A DNA stretch of 64,000 bases from Ligustrum vulgare. Taxonomy: Eukaryota; Streptophyta; Magnoliopsida; Lamiales; Oleaceae. The stretch lies in NCBI GenBank assembly GCA_963555705.1, contig OY743172.1:24551446-24615445 (forward strand). The letters run 5' to 3'. The notes under the pieces were generated by a model. That model was not told the DNA's origin, searched no databases, and saw only the letters and a list, made by a program, of their open reading frames with translations. This document shows, one piece after another, positions 47,543-61,028 of this stretch (position 1 is the stretch's first letter; every line of letters starts with the position of its first letter). The position numbers were made by a program, and so were the translations under genes.

Positions 47543-48180
47543 ATGAATATGGACTCCCCTTCATCCTGGTCGAGCTCGTATTCTCCTCTGTAGCACACAA
47601 AGCATTTCATTTCACCCACTTCCAGCCTATTTCAATTTCGAGCCGTCAGATGTTTTCGAAACTGAATTGAAGCAGGAGATTAACGATATTTGCTCACCGA
47701 TACTCCAAAGAAACGAGTTAAATCCGATCCAGAAGAAAGTTTATCGGTTCACGCTATTTCAATTTCGAGCAAACGAATGTTTTTGAAACTGAATTGAAGT
47801 CGGAGATTAACTATATTTGCTCACCTATACTACGATGAAACGAATTAAATCAGAGTCGGAAGAAAGCGTATTGGTTCACACAATTTCAATTTCGAGCAGT
47901 CGGATGTTTTTGAAACTAAATTGAAGCCGGAGATTAACGATATTTACTCACCGGATACTCCGACTAAACGAGTTAAATCCAAGCCGGAAGAAAGAATATT
48001 GGTTCGCGTTCCGGGTTCAAGAAGATTGGAAAGGAGTTACAGAGGAGTCAGGAAGAGGCCATGGCCGGAGGTACGCTGCGGAGAATCAAGACCTGATCAA
48101 GAAAGGATGTTGGGTTTTGGCTGGGGACTTTTGACACTGATGTTGATGCAGCAAGGGTTTATGATAGAAAAATATCTGAT
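47543..48180 (+). pseudogene. AP2/ERF transcription factor pseudogene
   Basis: The start MNMDSPSSWSSSYSPL at 47543 is ERF-like, then hits TAG at 47591. The best open piece begins at 47921 and carries TPTKRVKSKPEERILVRVPG and SYRGVRKRPWP, the opening of an AP2 DNA-binding domain. After that the frame breaks: YAAE is seen in one frame near 48073 and WLGTFDTDVDAARVYDRK in another (about 48118-48171), where an extra T in TGGGTTTTGGCTGGG shifts the frame. ERF proteins bind GCC-box promoters. This copy cannot make a full domain. Its N-terminal part was also triplicated in steps of 127 bp, which breaks the frame on its own. Confidence 0.8.
47631..48011. repeat. 127-bp triplication inside the ERF pseudogene
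   Basis: TTCAATTTCGAGC recurs at 47631, 47758 and 47885, exactly 127 bases apart each time. Each copy continues through GATGTTTT(C/T)GAAACT, TTGAAG, GAGATTAAC and AAACGAGTTAAATC with different substitutions, so the duplication is not recent. Confidence 0.9.
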
Positions 48181-48779
48181 TTAGCAAAATAATTTATAAA
48201 TATCTGATTTTAAAAATTTCAAATCTAAATGTATGATTTTGTCTAATTTTCCCAAATTAGAAAGAACCCTGTATTTTAATATTGAAATTTAAAAATAAGT
48301 GCAAATTGATATTTATTCAGAAATCAAGTTTTAATTAAGTTATTTAATATATTATAAAATATAAATTATATATATAATTCGAATAAGTAATGCAATTATC
48401 GTGTATAAAGATAGAAACAAAATTTTAGAAATAAATAAAACAAAAATCATTTACCTAAATATTCGGCCACGATACATATCTGTTACATTCCATTCACGTA
48501 TACCCATTAATCACCAAACTTCCTTACCCCGCCATCGTTCTCTGCAGAAACCAAAAATTATTTGGCGTCGTGACTCTATTGAATCCACACCAAGCTTCGA
48601 AGTCGAAAGAGAAAAAATTGTGCAAATGTCTGAGAATAGGAGCCCGTAAAGGAAAAGGAAGTGAGGAGACAAAAAGTACATCGGACGAAAAGAAATTCAG
48701 GCAGTTGGAGCTAGTCGAAGAACACAAACACGAGCGATATGTATTCAAAATGAATTCATTTGTGACCTAAGAATGCATT
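48181..48779. other. unassigned stretch before the Mutator-like element
   Basis: AT-rich to 48450, then more mixed. The open frames at 48401-48649 and 48570-48770 (IWRRDSIESTPSFEVEREK) have no domain I recognise. They could be a leader exon of the Ulp1-type gene or part of the element's end. Confidence 0.35.
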
Positions 48780-48902
48780 AAGTAGTATGGGTAAACTTAT
48801 ATGGTAAGGATTCCTGCAAAGGATTTCTAAAATCTGACGTCAATTTTTTATGTATACGATTTGGGGATTCCTTGCAATGTGATCGAGAAAATTAAATAAA
48901 AA

Positions 48903-49257
48903 GTTAAATCCGATGTATTTCAACTTGTGACCTTGAACCATCAACTTTGTGACCTACACTCAATTGTTCGATTAGAACGTTTGTTGTGAATGTGACCTGA
49001 AATTGTATTGGGGCATAAGAAATGTGTTAAATCCGATGTATTTCAACTTGTGACCTTGAACCATCAACTTTGTGACCTACACTCAATTGTTCGATTAGAA
49101 CGTTTGTTGTGAATGTGACCTGAAATTGTATTGGGGCATAAGAAATATGACCTGAAATTGGATCTGGGCATACAAATGTGACCTGAAATTGGCTTTGCGC
49201 GTATATATCCATCACTTTCAATTGGCCTCTGTGCAGACACATGTGACCTTAAATTCA
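48903..49257. repeat. 123-bp tandem repeat, left array of the MULE
   Basis: Two nearly identical 123-bp copies (48903-49025 and 49026-49148) start GTTAAATCCGATGTATTTCA, followed by shorter partial units built on ATGTGACCTGAAATTG. All GTGACC words here point the same way. Confidence 0.9.
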
Positions 49258-49527
49258 CATTTCATTTCAGAGAGGTCCGTCATAGTTACACTTTTTTAGC
49301 TCAAGTTGAGAAGGATGATATTAGGTCACACTTATAAATAAGGTTACAATAATTAATATGCATAATCTAGTCTATCTATATTGTAACAGTTAATGAATGT
49401 TTCTTAAACAATTGTGACTTTGTGCATACGAATGTAACCTTAAATTAACATTTAAATTTTAGTGTTAGAAATGCATACATGTACAATTGTGACATTATAT
49501 TTACCCCTTTAATATGTTCCCATTATT

Positions 49528-52500
49528 TTGATCTTTTTTAGGTATCATGGAACTTGGAAGTACTTAATACCAGAAACTGATTGGTTTTCGGGGAAAATCA
49601 CATCAAACGTCACAAAGAATGCACTGACTAATTTCAAGTCCAAACTTAATGATGACCAGAAACATATACAGTTAGCGACGTTTTTCTCATATTATCTTGA
49701 CTGCCATGAGATTATCTTGCAGCCGCAATTGATACATTATTTTCTCCTCCGAATGGTTAAACAACCCAATCTACAGGAGTTGTGGTTTCTTCTTTATGGG
49801 AGATATGTCAGGTTCGCGCTACCTAAATTCACTTTAGCGACCGGTCTGAGATATGTTGGTGTCGACAATCGGAGGAACATGGCCATGTTACCATCTACAA
49901 TAAAGGAAACTTAGTTCGGGCATCTAACATTAATAACAAACGAAGACATAAGAGACGTGTTTCTTGGGGTCGCGCGGGGCACCAGATCTCGACGTCGTAC
50001 GATTTGGAATCCTATATTTGCTTACGTCTTACTTTTTCTCCACTTCGTACAAAAAAACAGTTGAGGAGTTCTTTTTTCCACTAGTCGAAAACTTTGATGC
50101 GATGGGGATGTTCTCATGGGGTAAATAACTGTTTAAAATGACAATTATGTCACTAAAGGATGCCTTGGGGAAGCGAGATATTCACTACCGTCTGAGGGGT
50201 TTTCTAATAGCATTTCAAGTTTGGATTTATGAGACAATATCAACATTAAATGGCAGAATCGCAACTAGGATTCAGACAACGTTCCCTAGAATTCGGAATT
50301 GGCGAGCTGACAAGATCCACGTGTATTCCACACTAGATGAGAATATTTTCTCAACTTCTAATGTAAGTAAATTAACTTTCATATCAACTCAAATTTATAT
50401 CAGGAATGTTATCTTAGATTAGCTGAATGTTATACCAGATCGCCTGTCATATGAGGCATGTATAATTGAGGTCACATTCACATGCATCTTTTGATAATTT
50501 GTTAACTCCTCGAACATCATGAATCCTATGTCACATTTTAAATTCCAATGTTGTTATCATTATGAGGATTAGGTAACATTTTAAAATCTACATTCTGATC
50601 AGTCGTAGTGTTATTAGGTTAGATGCACAGATTGTCAGGTCACAGGGACAAATAAATCAAATAACAAAGGCACTCTCTTAGGACATGTTTGAAATGCATG
50701 AATACGAAGTCACGTTAACATTATCATAGTGCTTATTGTTATAAGGATTACACCACATTTAAAAATATACGTAACTGCACATTATGATTAATCTTATCAT
50801 TATTAGGCTACATTAACCTTTCATTATGTCTTACTTTTCACATTCCCATTGTCATGATACATTTTCACAGCAACATTTTTCACATAAATATTTAAAAATT
50901 GAGGGCGCATTTTCATGTGTACCATTTGCAAAATTTTAATGCATAGGTCGAAGTATGTGACCTAGATCCTCCCAATGGAGATTGCACAAAATCATATGAT
51001 TGGGGTGACATATGTCAAACCACGACAACTAGGAGAGGAGGTTTCTGAATCTTCGCATAAACATGCCTCAAAATCCAGGACAAAACCATTGCTTATTACT
51101 GACGGGATATTGGGCCATGCGAGTGACATTAGTAATGAAGATGATGATTTTGTCAACCCTCCTCCACCAACAAGCCACAAGCGCGGTGATGAGTTTGATA
51201 ACATGACTTACTAGGAGAGGCTGACATTAGATAAGGCTGACTTCATGTATTCGATCGAACCCGACTACATTCCTACAATAAATAATGATGACTTGCAGCC
51301 AAAAGAGGAGCCTGCTCCCAACACTGTATCTTGTTAATTATTTCTTCAACAAAAATAAATTATTGACAATGTAAACATTGTAATTTTTGCAACCTATGTG
51401 TTATGCAGGAGTATGACAGATGGAAGAATGAGGTGACAGCGCAAATAGCTGAGGTTCAAACTCAGAACAAGAGACTGACTGCGAATGTGAATGAACTGAG
51501 ATCACAGCTGAAACTCATGCAGTGCGACAGATTAGACCTACTTAATGCAATTCTGAATTCACAACATGATATAAAGAATGAGCTGAATGAATTAAGGTCT
51601 GAATGAATTCCGTGTCTACAATGATATCAAGTACACTAGAAACCTTCCAAAACAGATTCATGGAAAAGTAGCAGCCACATGATGTTCCTGTTCCTCAGGA
51701 GGTACACTTTTTGATTTGTTGCAAAAATATAGGACATTACAAACATGGATTCATTGGAAATGTATGTAGGCTCCAAATTCAAGTCAACTATCTGATGTCA
51801 AGGGAAAGGGGAAGATGTACCCAGAGGATGATGCCCCGATAACAGTTGCATTCAAGAGCCCTTCTTTTGATCTAGGCATGGGCCACAGACAGTCGCCGGT
51901 ACATACTATTACACCTTTTGGAATGGGAACACATGGAGAGGCACAAGGAAATTTAGACAAAATAGTTGCCGCTTTAGTGCAGGAATGTGAATAACTGAAA
52001 CAGGAGGTAAGGACAATAAAATACTCATTCAGATATCTAAATGAACATGCACAATATTAAATGAGCTCTCACTCAGAGCTTGTGACCTCATATGTGAATG
52101 TGTGCAGTCAACAACACCAGGACTGCCAGTGAAGAGAGCAACACGGCTTCCTAGGTCGCTGAGGTCTTCTTTTCTTGCTGGTGAAGAGAAACACATCAAA
52201 CCATCCGAACATATTCTTGTGTTTCAGAAGTAAAACCAGCGTGCGGATGATGCTGATATAAAGACGGTCAACAACTGGTTTAATAGGGGTTATAAGCCTA
52301 ATAACAAGTAAGTCTTTTGATTCTGTTTTCAAAGTTGTAATTGATTCACCTTTTTATATAAGTTTTGTGAACATGAAAAATTATTTCATGTGTAGGAAAA
52401 AATTCAGTGACGATGATGATGTGATAAAGCCCCCATTTCAAATTGGACATATCCCAGTTGGTTCCAAAACATGATGGCATGACCTTATCAACCCCAACTC

Positions 52501-53350
52501 TTCGCTCTGTAGCATGATTAGATGACACACACCTTTATTAAATTCCCAAAGTCACATAGTATGTTTAACATTGAATTTTTAAAGATTACAGCACATAGAT
52601 GCGTGCTTCCATTTCATACGGCACTTAGCAAAACATGGTCCTAACATACGAGGAATGTTCACCACAACGGACTCATCATTTCAAGGATTACTGAAACCTT
52701 TGTTTATAAGGTTCATGACTGACCCGTCGTGCTATCTTCTGCTACTTACTTCAAAGAGGTCCCGACAATTGGAATTGAGCTCCCCATGGGCTGACGTTGA
52801 TTATGTCCTTATTCCAATCTTGCCAACTAACAAGGCACATTGGATGCTTGCGTTGCTTAACATAAAAAATCACAGGATGAAAATCTTCAACTCCTGCTCT
52901 AGGACATATCGAAGCAATATGGTCTTTGAGGGGGTTCAACCATTTTACAAGCTTATCCCGGCTTTGATGAAAGAAATTGGTATTTGGAGCAGAGCATCCA
53001 ACCTGTCTAACAAAGATCAGTTGGATCTTAGGTTGAACATGGCAGAGGGCATCCCCCAGCAAAAAAAATGGGTGCATTTCTAACATTTTATTAACCAAGG
53101 TTTTTTCTTTATTTCATACATTTTCTTAACGTGTACTTCTTTTGACTTGCCCAGGCATGATTGTGGCATATTCGTCATTGAATATGCGCTATACCTATTG
53201 CATCAGAACATGAAGTCAATGCTTATGGACTTCGATGCCAAAACTACACGATTGGATATAACTGCTTCCCTGTTCAAGCACCGTGAAATTAGGAAAATCA
53301 CAAATTGCGTAACACCTAATGTTGAAAGCATTGTCATAGATGATGAGTGA
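49528..53350 (+). pseudogene. MULE-associated Ulp1-type (C48) protease pseudogene
   Basis: The N-terminal DUF1985-like block (49528-49914) has LIHYFLLRMV, ELWFLLYGRYVRFALPKFTLATGL. It runs into TAG at 49912 and continues in shifted frames to 50422. Middle pieces at 50975-51214 and 51403-51606 are acidic, then coiled-coil-like (QTQNKRLTANVNELRSQLK). The protease part starts upstream of 52655 (HIDACFHFIRHL in another frame). It shows WADVDYVLIPI, then KAHWMLALLNI with the catalytic His at 52838-52840, MKIFNS where the usual Asp is Asn (52889-52891), and RHDCGIFVIEYA with the catalytic Cys at 53162-53164 after what looks like an intron (about 53084-53150). Ulp1 enzymes cut SUMO-like tags; the role in MULEs is unknown. 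Several stops and frameshifts. Confidence 0.75.
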
Positions 53351-53589
53351 TTTCGCGTGCTTCCCTGTTCTAGATATTTTAATATTTTGTAACAGTACAA
53401 GACTAATGGTGTTAGTGGTCTTGGTAAAATGTAGATGTACTTAACCATGTTTCAACTAGTTGATATTCATTGGATGTAAAACTTTTATTTTATATTTTTA
53501 AAATCAATATCAATGCTTCCCTTTACTCAATGTGACTTTAAAAATTACTAATAGATAGGATTTATGCAAATGTGTGGGTATATGATCTT

Positions 53590-54210
53590 AGTTTGAATCC
53601 AGGTCACATTTACATTTTCACATTTTATATTCATCATGTGCAGTTGAATTCCTGGAATCAGAGGTCACTCTTGTATAATGTCATGATTCAGAATGATATA
53701 AGCATTAGGTCATATTTAATCATTATTAGGTGACATTTACATTTCATCATTATTAGGTGACATTTACATTTCCTCAGGTCACATTCACATTTTCACATTT
53801 CATATTCATTCTGCACAGTTGAATTCCTGGAATAAGATAGGACATCACACTATTGTATAATGTCATGATTCAGAATGATATAAGCATTAGGTCACATTTA
53901 AAATCTACAACATTGTCCATTCTGATTACTGTAATCATGCTTAGGTCACATTTAGATTTCATCAGGTCACATTCACATTTTCACATTCCATATTCATCCT
54001 GCACAGTTGAATTCCAGGAAATTACAAGGAACCCTGTAATTTAAATTCACTCTTGTATAATGTCATGATTCAGAATGATATAAGCATTTGAAAAATATCA
54101 TCATGATATTAATCATTAGGTCACATTTAAAGTCAACTACATTGTCCATTATGATTATCGTAATCATGATTAGGTAACATGTACAGTGAGTCAGGTCACA
54201 TTCACATATC
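53590..54210. repeat. tandem array of 175-200 bp units, centre of the MULE
   Basis: Three units marked by GCA(CA)GTTGAATTCC near 53640, 53814 and 54001 and by TGATTCAGAATGATATAAGC near 53684, 53867 and 54067. They are interspersed with AGGTCACATTCACATTTTCA. Looser AGGTCACA words continue to about 54670. Confidence 0.8.
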
Positions 54211-54992
54211 ATAAATATGAACAAACCATAAACTACTTAAACACATTGAACTGCATGACCCCCAAGTCACATATAATATACCAATATTCTTGTAATTATG
54301 AGGAATAGGTCACATTCACATTTTATCCATGACGCCTAGGTCACATTCTCATCGTTCATCATCTTTGCAGAGATTAAGTCACATTTACAAATCTAGTTCA
54401 CTGACTCTTTTGATAAGTCTAATCATGATTATGTAACATGGATTACTGTCATTATGAATTACTTTTTACAATTCCCATTTTCATGACATATCTCAGCAAC
54501 ATATTTCAAATTTAAATTTCACATTGAGGTCCCATTTTCATTCCTCCCTATCATATCATTATGTCATATTCATATTTTCATTCATGTTTCATTCACTTAT
54601 CATTTAGATCAGATTGATAGATCAGTAAGCTCAATTTTTCACCTTCACAAGATTAGGTCACAATCACATATCTTTGAGTCATATTCACATGCACACACAC
54701 TGTTAGATCCATATTGTGATCGCCAATGCATTTCATAACATATTCTTCAAATTCACGGATCCTGTACAGCATTTTCAATTTATTATGGTATCATAAAGTG
54801 AGATTCAATTTTCATCATGAGGTCAAATATACAATTTTGCAGATAAAAATGCTTCTAAAAACTTATATTCATTATTTCAACTGAACATCCTACATCCATG
54901 TTGTGAATATAAAAGCTTATTGAACATCAAGTAACAAACTAAAGACATCATAAAGAAATACTTTCACATCAACGACAACTAGTCATAAAAAT

Positions 54993-57249
54993 TTATTTAC
55001 TTATGCTTCTTGCACTCTTCTGACTGATGGGAAACAAAATTGTACAAGACCGGCGGTTGTGCCCCCGCCCGCCACAACGTCAGCATTTCATCTTCGGTTT
55101 TCCTTCACAAGATGATCTCTTTCTCTTCTCCGATGGTCTGCCTGTACTCCTCTTTTGGTTGGGAGGTAACACAACAACTTTAGTAACTTCATCTGGAAAT
55201 TTCCATTCACTGGGATTTCCAAGTGGGAACACACTTTCTCGATATGCAGACTTATAAGCATTGCTTGTATAATAGTAAGAACAATATTCGTAGGGATCCC
55301 TCTTTGTGAATGCTATCACAACTAGAGCATGTGGACACGGCATCTGGTCAACCTGAATCATCCTACATGTACATTTACGCTGCTCTATATCGACCACAAG
55401 TGATGCACTTTCATCTTGTACCGAATACATTGTATGATTTGATGGTGACACCTGAAACAATTCCCAACAATCAGGATTATAGCTGTAAATTAACAAATGC
55501 AACGTTACAACAAGGTCGCAAATTATACTATTACCCTTAGGCTCCGTAGTTCTATGCTATAACCTCTCAACAACTTCTCGTACTTGCTTGAAAAGTTTGT
55601 GAAAGTCCCTTATGCGCTGTCCCTATTTTTGCAGAACCAGTTTTGTACAGTTTGTCTCAATGACTCTAGCAACGACACTATAGGAAAGTTTTTGGCTGAT
55701 TTTGTCACAGCATTAACTGATTCTACTATGTTAGACGTCATCATTGAATACCTGTTTTCGGGCATGTGGACTAGTTTAACATACTTACCAAATAACCTAT
55801 AATATCTTCATCAATAGCGTCCAGTTGCAATATTTGGTACTCGAACTCTGAGAATGTATAAGCACGGACAGCGTATTTAAACGGTTCTATTATATTGTGA
55901 CTTGATATCCCGTAATACTTCTTCAGATTCTGCAGTAAGTGATACGAACATATACCATGACATGTTCCGGGATATACACTTTCTATACCCTTTCTTATAC
56001 TCTCGTGACGATCCGATACAAAACATAGACCTTCTCTTGTACCATATGCCTTCTTCAACTGTTCAAAAAACCATTTCCACGAGCTATCATTCTTACTATC
56101 ACCAATACCAAATGCAAGTATAAAAACGCTATTATTTGCATCCTGCGTACATGCTGTGAACAGAGTACCACCGTATTGTCCATTCAAATAAGTTCCATCA
56201 ACAACAATTATAGGCCTACAATGCATCCATCCATAAATTGATGCACCAATGGCCATGAAACAATATCTGAACCTATTATCAGTATCAATATGAAGCCTTG
56301 TGACCGAGCCTGGGTTATTTCGTTCAATCATATGCAAAAAACCTGGTACATGTTGAAATGATTCTTCAGGGTCTCCCCTGATCAATCTTAAAGTTTTCTC
56401 CCTTGATCTCCAAGCTTTAACGTAATTCAGTAAAACCCCATAAGTGTGCAACATGTCGTTGCATATGTCATTTGGTGTGTAAGTTGTGCGACTTGAGTTG
56501 AATTTGTATTTAATGCATGAGGACACAACTGCAGTTGATACTTGCCTATATGACCCCAAAACTATGTTGGAACCACATGTATGACCATCATGAATGTATC
56601 TAATCTTGAATAGGTCAGTTTCCCCCAATCTGGATGACCTGCAAATCTAATTACAGGTATCATTTGAGCATCTCACAACATATTCCTTCTTGTCCGACCT
56701 GAGAACCACGAATTCAAACATATGTTGTATGGCATAAAAGGACATGCTCAATTTGAGTAATTTTTTGTTCTTGAAAATCCTATTCACCTCCACATCCCTG
56801 GCATCAGGGTTTGTTACAGTGATGTCCACTGTTTCATCAGATATTCTCTCTGGCTCAGCGGTCACAGCACATATGTCTGATGCAAATCCATATATCGAAT
56901 GTTGTTCTACATTGCAACCACCAGTGACTTCAACTGGCTCCATCAAGTTGAAATTACCTGGTTTATGCACCCTTTCCAATAACGTGATCTCAACTGTCAC
57001 AGGATATTTCGAGGGATCCTTATTCATATTCTTCAGTTTCAGATAGGACAGCACACTAATATCATTCTTTATTTGTACTAGGTTTATGTCACTACTCATT
57101 TCATAGCTCATTGACACTGCTACCTTGTTTCGGTCTAATCCAAACTCTGTTATTACTACGTCCACGAAGTTAGTGTGGTTGCATCCTTCATCACTCATTA
57201 ACAAGGCGAACTGCGACCCAAAAATTGCACACACATGTACATAGCCCAT
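54993..57249 (-). pseudogene. MULE (MuDR-type) transposase pseudogene
   Basis: Starts at ATG 57249. An N-terminal block (57249-56650) leads into the MULE DNA-binding region VVLRSDKKEYVVRCSNDTCN, where TAG at 56649-56647 stops the frame. It resumes in the same frame with SSRLGETDLFKIRYIHDGHTC. The DDE core follows: IIVVDGTYLNGQYGGTLF (first Asp), LCFVSDRHESIRKG (second Asp), and CHGICSYHLLQNLKK. A frameshift near 55790 moves the rest (YSMMTSNIVESVN, LLESLRQTVQNWF) into another frame. The SWIM zinc finger CTCRMIQVDQMPCPHA is at about 55382-55330. The C-terminal zinc knuckle is split by TGA at 55082-55080, then RCGGRGHNRRSC. End near 54993. Few lesions for its length, so it was active not very long ago. 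Confidence 0.85.
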
Positions 57250-57344
57250 TTTTGTATGTGCAATGAAACTGCATTAATGATGAAATAACTCAGACTAAGA
57301 AGATGTGAGGGAATAATTTTAAACAAACTTATCTAACAGAACTT

Positions 57345-58088
57345 GCAATTTGTAATATGAAACATGCAATGTGACCTCGTCACAAATCTATCCATTTTAC
57401 ATGCCTACAGACTCGCACTTAGTGCTGGTCATTTCTGAAATTGGATTCATTTACCACCACATGCAATAAACATTTTCGCATCATAGCGTGAACTACATAT
57501 ACAACTATCTGAATGCAGAGCCCGATCAGAGAGCCTACATCAGACAACGAAAATCAAATGTGACCTCAATCATTAATGTAGAAAACAGGCTTGCAATTTG
57601 TAATATGAGACATTCAATGAGACCTCGTAACAAATCTATCCATTTCACATGCCTACAAACTCGCACTTACTGTTGGTCATTTCTGGAAGTGGTTCCATTT
57701 ACCACCATATGCAATAAACAATTTCGCGTCATATCGCGAACTACATATACAACTTTCTAAATGCAGAGCCCGATCACAGAGCCTACATCAGACAACGTAT
57801 ATCAAACGTGACCTTAATCATTACTGTAGAAAATAGTTTTGCAATTTGTAATACAAAACATGCAATGTGACCTCATCCCAAATGTATCAATTTTACATGC
57901 CTACAGACTCGCACTTACTGCCGTTCATTTCTGGAAGTGGATCCATTTACTACCACATGCAATAAACATTTTCGCGTCATAGCGCGAACTACATATACAA
58001 CTATCTAAATGCAGAGCTCGATCATAGAGCCTACATCAGACAACGAAAATCAAGTGTGACCTCAATCATTAATGTAGAAAACTGTAAT
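57345..58088. repeat. 248-bp tandem repeat, three copies
   Basis: GCAATTTGTAATA recurs at 57345, 57593 and 57841, exactly 248 bp apart. Each unit has GACTCGCACTTA, TTCATTTACCACCA or close forms, CAATAAACA, TTTCGCGTCAT, and ends TGTAGAAAA. They lie directly upstream of the transposase start codon, where promoter or subterminal elements would be. Confidence 0.95.
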
Positions 58089-58384
58089 CAATCTTACCCA
58101 ATGTCGCTGTGGCCTGGTCACCCGTTATAATTAACTGTGAAGTAATTTCAATTTCTTAGTAATTTCATAAAAATTGTCACTGAAATCATCTGTGACTTCC
58201 TTCTGTCTTTTCCTTCTCAATCGGTTCTTTAACTGATGCAGTGTGTCAATGGAGTAATATTAATGTCGATTTGGAATAAATGTGTCACACGCTGAAACGT
58301 TGCTTATATATTGTGGATAATTAAGGAAATGTTAAATGTAACTGTATCCGTGATTGTGGGGACTCAACAAACCTTAATTGTCGT

Positions 58385-60418
<2,034 letters not shown>

Positions 60419-60541
60419 GATTAATACACTTCCGCACACACCTTCCTCAAATTGGTATTGATTAATACACTTCCGCACACACCTTCCTCAAATTGGTATC
60501 GATTAATACACTTCCGCACACACCTTCCTCAAATTGGTATC
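60419..60541 (+). repeat. 41-bp tandem repeat, three copies, at viral left border
   Basis: Units at 60419-60459, 60460-60500 and 60501-60541 each run from GATTAATACACTTCCGCACA to AAATTGGTAT(T/C). The copies are essentially identical. Each ends with the first bases of the primer-binding site, which is complete only after the third. Confidence 0.95.
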
Positions 60542-60547
60542 AGAGCC
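60535..60547 (+). other. pararetroviral primer-binding site
   Basis: TGGTATCAGAGCC is complementary to the 3' end of initiator tRNA-Met, the minus-strand primer of Caulimoviridae. It lies just 15 bp before the first viral ATG. Confidence 0.85.
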
Positions 60548-60562
60548 TTTACACATATTAAT

Positions 60563-60802
60563 ATGTCACGATCAAACAATAATTGTAATGCTTGTTATGC
60601 ACTTCACAAATTGTTTACCTTCCAGTACGAAGCATTTTTATGGTACAAACAAAGAATTGACTCAAAGAAGTTTTGGGGAAATCCTTATTGTACTCTTAAT
60701 ATGGAGCAAAAATATCTTGAAACAAAACAAGATTATGAAAACAATTTACGTACATTCATTATACACTATGCAAATTGCCACCATAGTTATGGAGAACACT
60801 AG
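60563..60802 (+). CDS. small viral ORF 1, CxxC protein (79 aa)
   Basis: 79 residues. Start chosen as the first ATG after the primer-binding site (MSRSNNN...). The larger open frame upstream runs into the leader repeats and is not likely used. A CxxC pair sits at residues 8 and 11, and the C-terminal part carries FIIHY. No known domain recognised. Its length, CxxC position and FxIHY end match the next ORF, suggesting the two arose by duplication. It overlaps that ORF by 14 bases in another frame. Function unknown; it occupies the place where some Caulimoviridae have small proteins ahead of the movement protein. Confidence 0.65.
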   Translation: MSRSNNNCNACYALHKLFTFQYEAFLWYKQRIDSKKFWGNPYCTLNMEQKYLETKQDYENNLRTFIIHYANCHHSYGEH

Positions 60803-61028
60803 TACACAAATTAATTGTTATACATGTCATGCACATATTCATCTCATAAATTCTGAATTTCATATTTGCGAATTTTATGAAGAATTTTATAGACACCAAG
60901 TTTTTGCAGGAGTCCACAAAAACTCTTTAGAAAACTGTAGACAACAAAAAGACAAAACTTTACAAAATTATTACGAATCTGTTTCTAAATTTTTAATTCA
61001 CTACGTCACACAACATTATAAATCATGA
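60789..61028 (+). CDS. small viral ORF 2, CxxC protein (79 aa)
   Basis: Also exactly 79 residues. ATG at 60789 lies inside the end of ORF 1; the stop TGA overlaps the movement-protein ATG (ATGA at 61025-61028). CxxC is at residues 10 and 13, with EFYEEFY in the middle and FLIHY near the end. Residue-by-residue comparison with ORF 1 from the NC dipeptide keeps N, C, C, A, L, Y, F, G and L in register, and the FxIHY motif offset by one. No known domain. The overlaps suggest reinitiation of translation along one RNA, as known in the family. Confidence 0.65.
   Translation: MENTSTQINCYTCHAHIHLINSEFHICEFYEEFYRHQVFAGVHKNSLENCRQQKDKTLQNYYESVSKFLIHYVTQHYKS

Noticed and set aside
48401..48770. Possible host gene upstream of the Ulp1-type pseudogene
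   Set aside because: Two overlapping short frames without domain or conserved start; may be part of the Mutator-like element.
53590..54210. Evenly spaced repeats that might suggest a CRISPR-like array
   Set aside because: Units are 175-200 bp with diverged, partly shared spacers in plant transposon DNA; there is no short constant repeat and no cas gene.
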